Source: G963677325 sp963677325
Lineage (GTDB): Bacteria > Bacteroidota > Bacteroidia > Bacteroidales > Prolixibacteraceae
Reading direction: 5' to 3'
Assembly: GCA_963677325.2 (NCBI GenBank)
Contig: CAXXGM010000003.1
Span: 62,001-126,000 of the forward strand
DNA: 64,000 bases
Every line of letters starts with the position of its first letter. Positions within the stretch are counted from its first letter, which is position 1. Below, piece by piece: positions 8,309 to 16,681 of the stretch. The notes under the pieces were generated by a model. The model saw only the letters and a program-made list of their open reading frames with translations. It was not told the DNA's origin and ran no database searches. Position numbers and translations under genes: made by a program.

Positions 8309-9385
8309 ATGAAAAAACTATTTGTCATAATCCTCTTTTACACACTTTCTTCCGCTGTTTTTACCGATTGCGCCCAACCTTCCCGGGGAGCCAGAAAACC
8401 CGTTACATCCATTCAGTTTAAGTCTTCAGAAAAAGATTTTCACCTGGGTGATAAAATAACCATATCCCTTAAGACAAGGATCCGGGGTGGATCTTTTAAA
8501 ACAGCAGAACTGTTCATTGATCAGAAATCGGTTTTTACTTCTTCATATCCTGAATCCTCTTATGTTCTGGAAACTTCAGGTTTAAATTCAGGAACGCATC
8601 AGGTGAAAGTCGTCGCTGCAAAAAACGATGGTCAGGAAGGAGAAAATTTTGCAGATCTTTTACTTCTTTCAGATGTTCAACCCGTGAAGTACCGGTATAA
8701 AATCATCAATTCCTATCCTCATAACGCGGATCATTTTACCCAGGGTCTGGAAATTCATAATGGTTTTTTATTCGAAGGAACGGGTCAGGAAGGTAAATCA
8801 GGAATTTTCAAAGAGAACCTGTCCACCGGAAAAATTCTTCAGCAACATAAATTGGATGCACAGTATTTTGGAGAAGGAATTACCATTCTGAACGGAAAAT
8901 TATACGAACTCACCTATAAATCAAGAATCGGATTCGTATACGATTTAAACACTTTTGATCTTTTAAAAAACTGGACCTTCCGGTCTGCAGAAGGCTGGGG
9001 ATTAACAAATGACGGCACTTCCCTGATCATGAGTGACGGCACTGAATTCCTGACTTATATTGATCCCGCCACATTTAATGTGATCAAATCGGTACAGGTA
9101 TGCGACAATAAACAGGTGATTAAAAATCTGAATGAACTGGAATACATCAAAGGGGAAATATGGGCCAACATCTGGCTGACCAATCAGATAGTTCGAATTG
9201 ATCCCAAAACGGGCAAGGTAACCGGTGAGATAGACTTATCCGGATTACAGGGCAGCGCTTTTTTAAATAATAATCCGGAAGAAGATGTTTTGAACGGAAT
9301 TGCTTTCGACCCGGTAAAAAACAAGGTCTATGTCACAGGAAAGTTGTGGCCTAAATTATTTGAAATTGAATTAATTCCCCGCTGA
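8309..9385 (+). CDS. Glutaminyl-peptide cyclotransferase, exported
   Basis: A protein of about 358 residues. The second half (about residues 130-358) matches the bacterial/plant-type glutamine cyclotransferase family (Glu_cyclase_2), a five-bladed propeller. Signature blocks are HFTQGLE, GTGQEGKSG, YFGEGIT, EGWGLTNDG, LNELEYI, ANIWLTN and VLNGIAFD. These enzymes convert N-terminal glutamine to pyroglutamate, shielding exported proteins. The N-terminal part (about 30-125) is an Ig-like module. I start at ATG 8309 because MKKLFVIILFYTLSS begins a signal peptide; the cysteine in FTDC may be lipidated, though the lipobox is not ideal. It is transcribed alone and converges on ruvB. Confidence 0.9.
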   Translation: MKKLFVIILFYTLSSAVFTDCAQPSRGARKPVTSIQFKSSEKDFHLGDKITISLKTRIRGGSFKTAELFIDQKSVFTSSYPESSYVLETSGLNSGTHQVKVVAAKNDGQEGENFADLLLLSDVQPVKYRYKIINSYPHNADHFTQGLEIHNGFLFEGTGQEGKSGIFKENLSTGKILQQHKLDAQYFGEGITILNGKLYELTYKSRIGFVYDLNTFDLLKNWTFRSAEGWGLTNDGTSLIMSDGTEFLTYIDPATFNVIKSVQVCDNKQVIKNLNELEYIKGEIWANIWLTNQIVRIDPKTGKVTGEIDLSGLQGSAFLNNNPEEDVLNGIAFDPVKNKVYVTGKLWPKLFEIELIPR

Positions 9386-9425
9386 TACATAACTGCAGGT
9401 AGGGCAGAAGGATTGACAACCCTTC

Positions 9426-10451
9426 TCAAAAGAGCGTTTGCATATCATCTTTCGTCCTCACTCTGCCTAAATGCCGGTAAGCAAGATCCGTGGTTTCACG
9501 CCCGCGCGGAGTTCTTTTAAGAAATCCTTCCTTGATTAGAAAAGGTTCATATACCTCTTCAATCGTCCCTGTATCTTCACTGACAGCGGTTGCAATGGTG
9601 GATAAACCAACCGGGCCTCCTTTAAATTTGTCAATGATGGTGGTCAGTATCCGGTTGTCCATTTCATCAAGCCCGTGTTTGTCTATATTAAGCTCTTCAA
9701 GGGCATATCGGGTAATGTTTAGATCAATGATACCATTCCCCTTTACCATGGCAAAATCTCGCACCCTTCTGAGCAAGGCGTTAACGATGCGGGGCGTTCC
9801 CCGGCTTCGCCTGGCAATTTCTACAGAAGCATCTTCATAAATTTCACAGTTAAGTATATTAGCTGATCGTTTTACAATACCGGTGAGAACTTCGACATCA
9901 TAATATTCCAAATGGCAATTAATGCCGAAACGGGCCCTTAAAGGACTTGTCAAAAGCCCGCTTCTCGTGGTGGCTCCGATCAGGGTAAATGGATTAAGAT
10001 CCAATTGAATTGAACGCGCACTCGGACCTTTATCTATCATAATGTCAATCCGGTAGTCCTCCATGGCCGAATAAAGATATTCTTCCACCACAGGACTAAG
10101 ACGGTGAATTTCATCAATGAATAAAACATCGTTGGTCTCCAGATTGGTCAAAAGACCGGCCAGATCACCTGGTTTGTCAAGAACAGGTCCTGAAGTAAGT
10201 TTCAGATTTACCCCCAGCTCATTGGCAATAATATTGGATAGGGTTGTTTTTCCAAGCCCGGGTGGACCATGAAGCAAAACATGATCAAGGGCTTCACCTC
10301 TCATGGAAGCAGCTTCAACAAATACCTTCAGGTTATTAACAATCTTCTTCTGACCACTGAAATCCTCAAAATGCAGCGGCCTGAGTTGTTTGTCAAATTC
10401 CTTATCTGTTTCCGATTGATTTCTTCCCCTAAGATCAATAAAATCACTCAT
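9426..10451 (-). CDS. ruvB: Holliday junction branch-migration ATPase RuvB
   Basis: A 341-residue AAA+ motor with Walker A GPPGLGKTT at 62-70, Walker B LFIDEIHR with D113/E114, sensor 1 in GATTRSG and the arginine-bearing LRARFG. The C-terminal winged-helix domain follows (VGLSTIATAVSEDTGTIEEV). It drives branch migration with RuvA and RuvC, neither of which is in the window. A receiver-domain gene lies 54 bases upstream on the same strand and may share its transcript. Length and motifs are canonical. Confidence 0.98.
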   Translation of the reverse strand: MSDFIDLRGRNQSETDKEFDKQLRPLHFEDFSGQKKIVNNLKVFVEAASMRGEALDHVLLHGPPGLGKTTLSNIIANELGVNLKLTSGPVLDKPGDLAGLLTNLETNDVLFIDEIHRLSPVVEEYLYSAMEDYRIDIMIDKGPSARSIQLDLNPFTLIGATTRSGLLTSPLRARFGINCHLEYYDVEVLTGIVKRSANILNCEIYEDASVEIARRSRGTPRIVNALLRRVRDFAMVKGNGIIDLNITRYALEELNIDKHGLDEMDNRILTTIIDKFKGGPVGLSTIATAVSEDTGTIEEVYEPFLIKEGFLKRTPRGRETTDLAYRHLGRVRTKDDMQTLF

Positions 10452-10505
10452 ATACTGAAGACAAAAAAATATTGTTTATTCTTTAAATTTGGGGCTTTCA
10501 ATCCA

Positions 10506-10892
10506 TTAGCCAAGATTTTTAAGGATGTCACTGAACTTTTCAAAATTGAAAGGTTTCTCAAGAATGTCATCCATGCCTCCTTTGACACATTTATCATGAT
10601 CATTATTTAATGTGTTGGCAGTAAAGGCAATAATGGGCGTATAAGGTCTGCTTTCATCAGAAGTCTCAATTTTTCTTATTTCCCTGGTAGCTTCAAAACC
10701 ATCCATGACAGGCATCATAAGATCCATAAGAATAAGATCAAATTTTTGTGTTTTAAATAATTCAACACCTTCAAGACCATTATTTGCTATCGTGACTGTA
10801 TAATTATTTTTCTTTAAACTGATTTTCATTAATCTCTGGTTTAACTCGTTGTCCTCAACCAAAAGAATTGATAATTTGTCAGTTGGATTCAT
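10506..10892 (-). CDS. Single-domain response regulator (CheY-like)
   Basis: A 128-residue stand-alone receiver. The acidic pair is in ILLVEDNELN, the phospho-acceptor aspartate in LILMDLMMPVMDG, threonine in AFTAN and lysine in LEKPF. There is no output domain or membrane segment, so it is probably a phosphorelay intermediate or a partner of a hybrid kinase encoded elsewhere. The sequence most resembles receivers attached to hybrid histidine kinases. It precedes ruvB by 54 bases. Its upstream side faces the 630-bp A+T-rich gap proposed here as the origin. Confidence 0.93.
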   Translation of the reverse strand: MNPTDKLSILLVEDNELNQRLMKISLKKNNYTVTIANNGLEGVELFKTQKFDLILMDLMMPVMDGFEATREIRKIETSDESRPYTPIIAFTANTLNNDHDKCVKGGMDDILEKPFNFEKFSDILKNLG

Positions 10893-11011
10893 TATAAATA
10901 CTACTCTGATTTTTTAAAATTTTTCGAAATTACATTTAAAATACTTCGTTTGCAAATAAGATCTTCAAAGTAAAGAGAGAAAATTTGGACTCATTGACCC
11001 CATGATTGAAG

Positions 11012-11020
11012 TTATCCACA
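11012..11020 (+). promoter_or_regulatory. Consensus DnaA box
   Basis: TTATCCACA is the canonical high-affinity DnaA-binding nonamer. It lies in the A+T-rich gap between two divergent gene blocks. A single nonamer can occur by chance; its value comes from the surroundings. Confidence 0.6.
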
Positions 11021-11496
11021 GTTGAAATATATAACATTAGAGAGTTTTAAATTTAAAGAAAAGATGAAAAAAATAATATACGGTTGAAATGGTTTATAAA
11101 AAAGAGATGAAATTTTTGGAGAATATATTTTTTCTGTTGGGAAGAAAGTTTGTTAATGGAAATTAACAGGTTAAATTTCTGAAATACTGATTAAATCATC
11201 TTTATTAACCAGATGTTGATAAGGTCAGAATGTTAAATTCTTTTTTATTTTTTTTAAATGTTTTAAGGTCTTATTCGGTGGTGAATTTTGTTATAAAATG
11301 AAAGTTGTTTTGGATGAGAAAATCGAAATTTATCTGCCTTATAATTTTTTATGAAATTATAAAAGGAACCTTTCAATATTTAACAAATAATTATCAACCG
11401 GTTTTTAACCAAAATTGAATGTGGTTTAAACAGGCCTTTCTTATTCTATAATTTACGAAAATATTTCTTAAAAATCAAAGCATAAGTTTAAAGTTT

Positions 11497-11504
11497 TATT
11501 TTTG
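11497..11504 (+). promoter_or_regulatory. Bacteroidota-type -7 promoter element before rpiB
   Basis: TATTTTTG fits the Bacteroidota -7 consensus TAnnTTTG and ends 19 bases before the rpiB start codon. I see no clear TTTG at the expected -33 distance. The first transcribed base would be near 11511, giving a very short leader. Confidence 0.45.
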
Positions 11505-11523
11505 CAGCAAATAATATGAATGT

Positions 11524-11967
11524 ATGGGAATAATTGCTGTAGCATCCGATCATGCCGGATTTAATTTAAAAAACATCGTGAAGAATTATTTGGAATCGAA
11601 AGGTTTTGAAATTCATGATTTTGGATGTTATTCAAATGACAGTTGTGATTATTCTGATTTTGCTCATCCGCTTGCTTTTTCAATTGAAAGGGGAGAAGCC
11701 GAAATGGGTATTGTTTTCTGCGGAAGTGGAAATGGCATCAATATGACTGTGAATAAACATCAGGGCATTCGGTCCGCAATTTGTTGGAATAAGGAAGTTG
11801 CTTCGTTGGCTCGACATCATAATGATGCCAATATATGCTCAATTCCTGCAAGATTTTTATCTGAAAATGAAGTTTTGGAAATAATTGACATTTTTCTCCG
11901 TGAAACTTTTGATGGAGGAAGACATTTAAATAGAATCAGAAAAATACCGGTTCCTGAAATAAAGTAG
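11524..11967 (+). CDS. rpiB: Ribose-5-phosphate isomerase B
   Basis: A 147-residue RpiB/LacAB-family isomerase interconverting ribose 5-phosphate and ribulose 5-phosphate in the pentose phosphate pathway. DHAG starts at residue 9; the catalytic cysteine is C66 in VFCGSGNG; the ring-opening histidine is in ARHHNDAN (H98/H99); and the phosphate-binding GGRHLNR is near the C-terminus. Length is typical. It is the first gene of the plus-strand block starting at the putative origin, and it has its own terminator (11993-12013), so it seems to be transcribed separately from hemW. Confidence 0.96.
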   Translation: MGIIAVASDHAGFNLKNIVKNYLESKGFEIHDFGCYSNDSCDYSDFAHPLAFSIERGEAEMGIVFCGSGNGINMTVNKHQGIRSAICWNKEVASLARHHNDANICSIPARFLSENEVLEIIDIFLRETFDGGRHLNRIRKIPVPEIK

Positions 11968-11992
11968 ATTTTTTTCTGATTAAAATAAAAAT

Positions 11993-12013
11993 GACCGTTG
12001 AACGGGTCTTTTT
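11993..12013 (+). terminator. Terminator of rpiB
   Basis: GACCGTT and AACGGGTC pair with one bulged base and are followed by TTTTT. The site is 26 bases after the rpiB stop codon. Confidence 0.6.
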
Positions 12014-12016
12014 GAT

Positions 12017-12095
12017 AGTATGGGGTGGCCAAGCCAACCCATACTACCTGCTCCCTAAAGATGAAATGTCATTCCGAACGGAGTGAGGAATCTCT
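12017..12095 (+). repeat. Hairpin and REP-like fragment
   Basis: AGTATGGG (12017-12024) pairs with CCCATACT (12038-12045), extended by TGGC/GCCA around a three-base loop. Just after it, CATTCCGAACGGAGTGAGGA (from about 12070) resembles a palindromic intergenic repeat known from many bacterial genomes. No coding potential is seen. Confidence 0.5.
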
Positions 12096-12193
12096 TGGAG
12101 AGTATAAATAATATATAGTCTCTTATTTTTTTCTACACATAATTGTTTGTAAAAGAATAGTTTATTGAAAAAATTTCAAAATAGTAACATATA

Positions 12194-13324
12194 ATGGCAG
12201 GAATTTATATTCATATTCCTTTTTGTAAAAAGAAATGCCATTATTGCGATTTTTATTCAACTACAGGTAGTGAATTAATTCAGGATTTAATTAATTCAGA
12301 AAATCAGGAAATTTCTTTTAGAAAGGATTATTTAAAAGGGGAAAGTGTATCCAGTGTTTATTTTGGTGGAGGTTCTCCATCCATGCTGTCGATTGGTCAG
12401 GTAGAATCATTGATAAAAAATATATACGATCATTTCAATATTTCTTCCGAAGCCGAAATTACCTTTGAATGCAATCCTGATGATGTGGATCTTAATTACC
12501 TTAAAAATTTAAGAGAATTAGGCATTAATAGACTGAGCATCGGGATTCAAAGTTTTGATGATAGAGTTTTGGATTTCTTAAATAGAAGACATAATTCCAG
12601 GCAGGCGGAAGAGGCCGTTCATTGGGCCAGAAAGGCTGGGTTTACGAATGTTTCGATTGATCTGATGTATGCTATTCCTGGTATGGATAATGAAATTTAT
12701 AGAAATTCTCTTTTGAAAGCTGTTAATTTAAAAACCGAACACATTTCAGCCTATAATTTAAGTATTGAACCTAATACGGTTTTGTACTGGAAACAGGAAA
12801 AGGGATTGCTAAATGCCATCGACGAGGAAACAAGCCTCTACCAGTTCGAAATGACCATGGAAAGCCTTAAAGAGAGAGGTTTTAAACATTATGAAATAAG
12901 CAACTATGCATTATTGGGCTATGAATCGAAACATAACTGGCTGTATTGGAGTAATGGTAAATATCTTGGAATAGGACCTTCTGCACATAGTTATGATGGT
13001 GAATCGAGGCAATGGAACGTTAGTAATACAAAAGAATTTGTTGAGTCTGACAGAATGGATAGTAGAATTTCAAACAGGGAATTTTTAACAGAAGTTGATT
13101 TTTTTAATGAATATATTTTAACTTCATTAAGAACTTGCGAAGGTATTGTAGTTAGTTATGTGAAAAATAAATTTAATATTAAAATTTATAATCATTTTTT
13201 AAGTATTCTTTATAAATTTGTGAATGAAGGATATATGAAAAAATTGGACAGGGGTAGATGGGCTCTTGAGAAAAAAGGAATTTTTGTTTTGGATTTCGTT
13301 ATCCGGGAGTTTTACTATATCTGA
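12194..13324 (+). CDS. hemW: HemW-like radical-SAM protein
   Basis: A 376-residue radical-SAM protein of the HemN/HemW group. The cluster motif CKKKCHYCDF places ligands at C11, C15 and C18; the fourth position is phenylalanine as in HemW rather than the cysteine found in HemN. Other family blocks are YFGGGSPSML, RLSIGIQSFDD, SIDLMYAIPG and ISAYNLSIEPNT, followed by the C-terminal HemN_C-like domain. HemW binds haem and acts in haem trafficking, and is often mis-annotated as coproporphyrinogen III oxidase. It lies 45 bases before the next gene, probably in one operon with ybeY and mnmG. Confidence 0.93.
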   Translation: MAGIYIHIPFCKKKCHYCDFYSTTGSELIQDLINSENQEISFRKDYLKGESVSSVYFGGGSPSMLSIGQVESLIKNIYDHFNISSEAEITFECNPDDVDLNYLKNLRELGINRLSIGIQSFDDRVLDFLNRRHNSRQAEEAVHWARKAGFTNVSIDLMYAIPGMDNEIYRNSLLKAVNLKTEHISAYNLSIEPNTVLYWKQEKGLLNAIDEETSLYQFEMTMESLKERGFKHYEISNYALLGYESKHNWLYWSNGKYLGIGPSAHSYDGESRQWNVSNTKEFVESDRMDSRISNREFLTEVDFFNEYILTSLRTCEGIVVSYVKNKFNIKIYNHFLSILYKFVNEGYMKKLDRGRWALEKKGIFVLDFVIREFYYI

Positions 13325-13369
13325 AAACTATTGTATATCTTTAAATGATTTTATTAAAGGTTTTTGAGA

Positions 13370-13780
13370 ATGGGAAAATTTGAATTTACTAAAAAATTTA
13401 CCATTAATTCATCGATGGAAGGACTCAAAGAATGCTTTGAAATTGCTTCTGGCATCCAGAAACAATTTCATTTTGAATCCTCCAAAGAATTTGCCTTTAT
13501 AACTGTCTTGTCCGAATCTGTGAACAATGCCATACGTCATGGAAATAAATTTAATAAAGATTTCCTTACTTTTGTAACCATTATGATTGATGATAAAAAG
13601 ATTGAGATTGAAGTAGAAGATCAGGGAGATGGATTTGACCTTGGTAAGATACCATCGCCGCTGGATAAAGATCACATTAATCTTGAGAGCGGGAGGGGAA
13701 TCTTTTTTATGCAACAGTTAAGTTCGGGTTTAAAAACCAGGGGAAGGGGGAATATTATTAATATCACGATTGACCGCTGA
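13370..13780 (+). CDS. RsbW/SpoIIAB-like anti-sigma ATPase domain protein
   Basis: A 136-residue GHKL ATPase of the HATPase_c_2 (RsbW/SpoIIAB/BtrW) type. The N box is ESVNNAIRHGN (E49, N53), the G1 box is DQGDGFD (D84) and the G2 box is GRGIFFMQQL (G108-G110). Such proteins usually phosphorylate an STAS anti-anti-sigma factor and bind a sigma factor, but no STAS or PP2C partner is encoded nearby. I choose ATG 13370; a TTG six bases upstream gives a weaker start. It overlaps ybeY by one base (TGATG), so the two are translationally coupled. The ATP-binding motifs are clear, the partner unknown. Confidence 0.88.
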   Translation: MGKFEFTKKFTINSSMEGLKECFEIASGIQKQFHFESSKEFAFITVLSESVNNAIRHGNKFNKDFLTFVTIMIDDKKIEIEVEDQGDGFDLGKIPSPLDKDHINLESGRGIFFMQQLSSGLKTRGRGNIINITIDR

Positions 13781-14223
13781 TGACAATTCATTTTTTTGAA
13801 GAACAGATTAAAAAGCCTCGCTTAAAATACCGGTTGGTTTCCAAATGGATAAAACAGATAATTGAATTGCACAATAGGAAGACTGGAAATCTTTCTTATA
13901 TATTTTGCAGTAACTCCTTTTTGTTGCAAATTAATAATAAATATTTACAACATGATTATTTCACTGATATAATCACATTTGATTATGTGAAAGAAAACAC
14001 AATTGAAGGGGATGTTTTTATCAGCTGCGAAATGGTGAAAGAAAATTCGAAGATCTTTGGTGTAAATTTGGAAGATGAATTTCTTAGAGTTGTCTCCCAT
14101 GGAGTTCTTCACTTATTGGGTTATGGCGATGGTACGGAGAGTGAAAAATTGTTGATGAGGGAAAAAGAGTCGGAGTGCATTTCATTATATAAGAAAATAG
14201 AAGATGGTGTTGGCGGGTTATGA
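13780..14223 (+). CDS. ybeY: Endoribonuclease YbeY (rRNA maturation)
   Basis: A 147-residue YbeY/UPF0054 metalloprotein needed for 16S rRNA 3'-end processing and ribosome quality control. The metal site motif is SHGVLHLLGYGDG: H107 and H111 are present, and the third ligand position is D117 instead of histidine, a variant I recall as usual in Bacteroidota. The block YFTDIITFDY is also typical. It starts on the last base of the upstream ATPase gene and overlaps the beginning of mnmG by 20 bases, indicating a tightly coupled operon. Confidence 0.94.
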   Translation: MTIHFFEEQIKKPRLKYRLVSKWIKQIIELHNRKTGNLSYIFCSNSFLLQINNKYLQHDYFTDIITFDYVKENTIEGDVFISCEMVKENSKIFGVNLEDEFLRVVSHGVLHLLGYGDGTESEKLLMREKESECISLYKKIEDGVGGL

Positions 14224-16099
14224 TGTGATTGTGGTAGGAGCGGGGCATGCCGGTTGTGAAGCTGCTGCTGCTGCTGCTGAAATGGGTTCGAAAACTCTGC
14301 TCATCACAATGGACTTGAATAAAATGGGTCAAATGAGCTGCAATCCGGCTGTCGGTGGAATAGCTAAAGGCCAGATTGTCAGAGAAATTGATGCCCTTGG
14401 AGGCAGGATGGGAATTGTTACAGATTTATCCACAATTCAGTTCAGAATGTTAAACCTGTCCAAAGGGCCGGCAATGTGGAGTCCCCGGGCTCAATGTGAT
14501 AAAAATAGATTCTCAGCAACTTGGAGAATTCAACTGGAGAGTCTTAATAATCTTTTTTTCTGGCAGGGGACCGTCGTAAAATTACTTTTTGAAGCAAATA
14601 GAGTCGTTGGGGTAGAAACTGAAATTGGTGTTCAGTTTCAAAGTAAATCCGTCATACTTACCAGTGGAACTTTTTTAAATGGTTTGATGCATTTTGGAAG
14701 GTCTAAAGTGACGGGGGGAAGAATTTCTGAATCTTCTTCCCTTGGAATTACCGAACAGTTAACATCAATGGGATTTTCTGCTGGTCGGATGAAGACCGGT
14801 ACTCCGGTTCGGATCGATAAACGTTCTATCGATTTTAACCGGTTGAAAGTTCAGGATGGGGACAATCTTGACACTGATGATAGGGCGCCTGGGTTTAGTT
14901 ATTTGCCCGGTATTCATTCAGACCTGAAACAACTGCCCTGCTATATTACTTATACGAACCCGGAAGTTCACCGGATTCTTGAATCTGGATTTAATGATTC
15001 TCCTTTATTTAACGGAACGATTAGAAGTCTGGGTCCAAGATATTGTCCAAGTATTGAAACAAAACTTGTCATATTTAAAGACAAAGAACAACACCAGCTT
15101 TTTCTTGAACCGGAGGGAGTGGATACAATAGAATATTATTTAAACGGTTTTTCTTCCTCTCTTTCGTGGAATATTCAGAATGAAGCCATTCATAAAATTA
15201 CGGGTCTTGAAAATGCCGTATTGATCAGACCGGGATATGCCATCGAATATGATTTTTTTGATCCGACACAGTTGAATCCTTCATTGGAATCGAAATTAGT
15301 GGACAATCTTTTTTTAGCAGGACAGGTAAATGGGACGACTGGATACGAGGAAGCCGGAGCTCAGGGTTTGATGGCCGGTATCAATGCTCATCATAAAGTT
15401 AACGGTAGGGAAGCCCTTGTTTTAAAAAGAAACGAAGCATATATTGGGGTTCTGATTGACGATCTTGTTACAAAGGGTGTGGATGAACCTTACAGAATGT
15501 TTACCAGCAGAGCCGAATACCGCCTGTTGCTTCGGCAGGATAACGCCGATGTGAGGTTGACGGAGATTGGATTTAAACAGGGTTTGGTTTCTCAAAACAG
15601 ATACGGATTATTAAAGGAGAAAATTCATCATCGGAATCAGGTTATTAATTTTTGTAAGAAGCATATAGTGAAACCTGATGATATCAATGAATATCTAATG
15701 CAAAAGGAGACTGCTCCCATTAAGCAAAGTGTTAAACTTGAATCTTTGATCAGGAGGCCCCAGTTGACTATTTTTGATATGAAAGATCACATCGAAGGTT
15801 TTAAAAACCTTTTTTCAAAGATAGAATTTGAATCAGAAAAGGAAATTCTGGAAGCTGCAGAAATAGAAATTAAATATTCGGGATACATTGAGAGAGAAAC
15901 GACTGTTGCTGAAAAATTGGTACGCCTGGAAGGAATTAAAATTGATAACAGATTTAATTATCAGGACATTGCTTCGCTTTCAACCGAAGCAAGGCAAAAG
16001 CTGGAAAGAATTCAGCCCAAAACCATCGGACAGGCCAGCCGGATTCCCGGTATTTCCCCGAATGATATTAATGTTTTATTGATCATGATGGGAAGGTAG
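14204..16099 (+). CDS. mnmG: tRNA uridine-34 carboxymethylaminomethyl-modifying enzyme MnmG (GidA)
   Basis: A 631-residue FAD-dependent enzyme that, with the GTPase MnmE, installs the (carboxymethyl)aminomethyl group on U34 of certain tRNAs. The N-terminal dinucleotide-binding motif is VVGAGHAGCEAA, followed by the GidA signatures CNPAVGGIAKGQIVREIDALGG and GPRYCPSIETK, and a C-terminal helical domain for MnmE/tRNA binding. The start overlaps ybeY by 20 bases. A parS palindrome begins immediately after the TAG stop. mnmG is a classic origin-proximal gene in many bacteria. The same modification pathway is served by mnmD at 33778. Confidence 0.97.
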   Translation: MVLAGYDVIVVGAGHAGCEAAAAAAEMGSKTLLITMDLNKMGQMSCNPAVGGIAKGQIVREIDALGGRMGIVTDLSTIQFRMLNLSKGPAMWSPRAQCDKNRFSATWRIQLESLNNLFFWQGTVVKLLFEANRVVGVETEIGVQFQSKSVILTSGTFLNGLMHFGRSKVTGGRISESSSLGITEQLTSMGFSAGRMKTGTPVRIDKRSIDFNRLKVQDGDNLDTDDRAPGFSYLPGIHSDLKQLPCYITYTNPEVHRILESGFNDSPLFNGTIRSLGPRYCPSIETKLVIFKDKEQHQLFLEPEGVDTIEYYLNGFSSSLSWNIQNEAIHKITGLENAVLIRPGYAIEYDFFDPTQLNPSLESKLVDNLFLAGQVNGTTGYEEAGAQGLMAGINAHHKVNGREALVLKRNEAYIGVLIDDLVTKGVDEPYRMFTSRAEYRLLLRQDNADVRLTEIGFKQGLVSQNRYGLLKEKIHHRNQVINFCKKHIVKPDDINEYLMQKETAPIKQSVKLESLIRRPQLTIFDMKDHIEGFKNLFSKIEFESEKEILEAAEIEIKYSGYIERETTVAEKLVRLEGIKIDNRFNYQDIASLSTEARQKLERIQPKTIGQASRIPGISPNDINVLLIMMGR

Positions 16100-16115
16100 T
16101 GTTCCACGTGGAACA
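16100..16115. promoter_or_regulatory. parS centromere-like site (ParB/Spo0J binding)
   Basis: TGTTCCACGTGGAACA is a perfect 16-bp palindrome and matches the bacterial parS consensus TGTTNCACGTGNAACA at every defined position. It is placed directly after the mnmG stop and before apt. ParB nucleates on such sites and recruits the SMC complex; they cluster near the origin in most bacteria. parA and parB are not in this window. Confidence 0.88.
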
Positions 16116-16133
16116 AATTAAAAATATAATTCT

Positions 16134-16679
16134 ATGAGCCAGGCTGAAAAAACAATCGATAGGGAAGAAGTCAAAAAATCCATTAGAAATATTCCGGATT
16201 TTCCAAGACCGGGGATTCAGTTTAAAGATGTTTCTACTTCTTTCCGGGATGAAAAAATATTTAAATACATCATCACGGAAATAGAAGATCATTATAAATC
16301 GGAATCAATTACCAAAGTAGTCGGAATTGAATCGCGGGGATTTATCTTGGGAGGTGCTATTGCCAATGCATTGAATGCGGGTTTTGTTCCTATTCGAAAA
16401 CCTGGAAAACTTCCGTTTAAAACTTTTTCACAGTCGTACGAACTGGAATATGGAGTTGATGTGATGGAAATTCATTCAGATGCTCTTGATCCGAATGACG
16501 TGGTTTTAATTCACGACGATTTGTTAGCCACAGGGGGAACGATTAATGCGGCCATTCAGCTTGTAAAAAAATTCGGAGTCAAAGCCATCTTTGTTAACTT
16601 TTTTGTCGAACTGGATCCTCTGAAAGGAAGAGAGAATATAAAAGGTGACCACCCAATTTGGTCGTTGGTACATTTTTAA
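16134..16679 (+). CDS. apt: Adenine phosphoribosyltransferase
   Basis: A 181-residue type I phosphoribosyltransferase that salvages adenine to AMP using PRPP. The PRPP loop is VVLIHDDLLATGGTI, and the Apt-specific blocks IPDFPRPGIQFKD, GIESRGFILGGAIA and VPIRKPGKLP are all present. The N-terminus carries about ten extra residues (MSQAEKTIDREE). It is preceded by parS and followed after two bases by uvrC, so it should be in the same transcript as uvrC. Confidence 0.97.
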   Translation: MSQAEKTIDREEVKKSIRNIPDFPRPGIQFKDVSTSFRDEKIFKYIITEIEDHYKSESITKVVGIESRGFILGGAIANALNAGFVPIRKPGKLPFKTFSQSYELEYGVDVMEIHSDALDPNDVVLIHDDLLATGGTINAAIQLVKKFGVKAIFVNFFVELDPLKGRENIKGDHPIWSLVHF

Positions 16680-16681
16680 AA

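Larger units (their letters stand above)
10893..11523. other. Putative replication origin (oriC) region
   Basis: This is a 631-bp non-coding, strongly A+T-rich gap between a minus-strand block and a long plus-strand block. It has one perfect DnaA box (11012-11020), a one-mismatch box TGTTGATAA (11214-11222, minus orientation) and a weaker TTATCAACC (11391-11399). A T-rich run at about 11240-11262 could be the unwinding element. A perfect parS lies 4.6 kb away and mnmG (gidA), often an origin neighbour, 2.7 kb away. Few boxes match the consensus exactly, so this is a proposal only. Confidence 0.5.

Noticed and set aside
14094..14130. YbeY inactive because the third metal histidine is missing
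   Set aside because: The Asp at this position is, to my knowledge, a regular variant in Bacteroidota and the other signature residues are intact.
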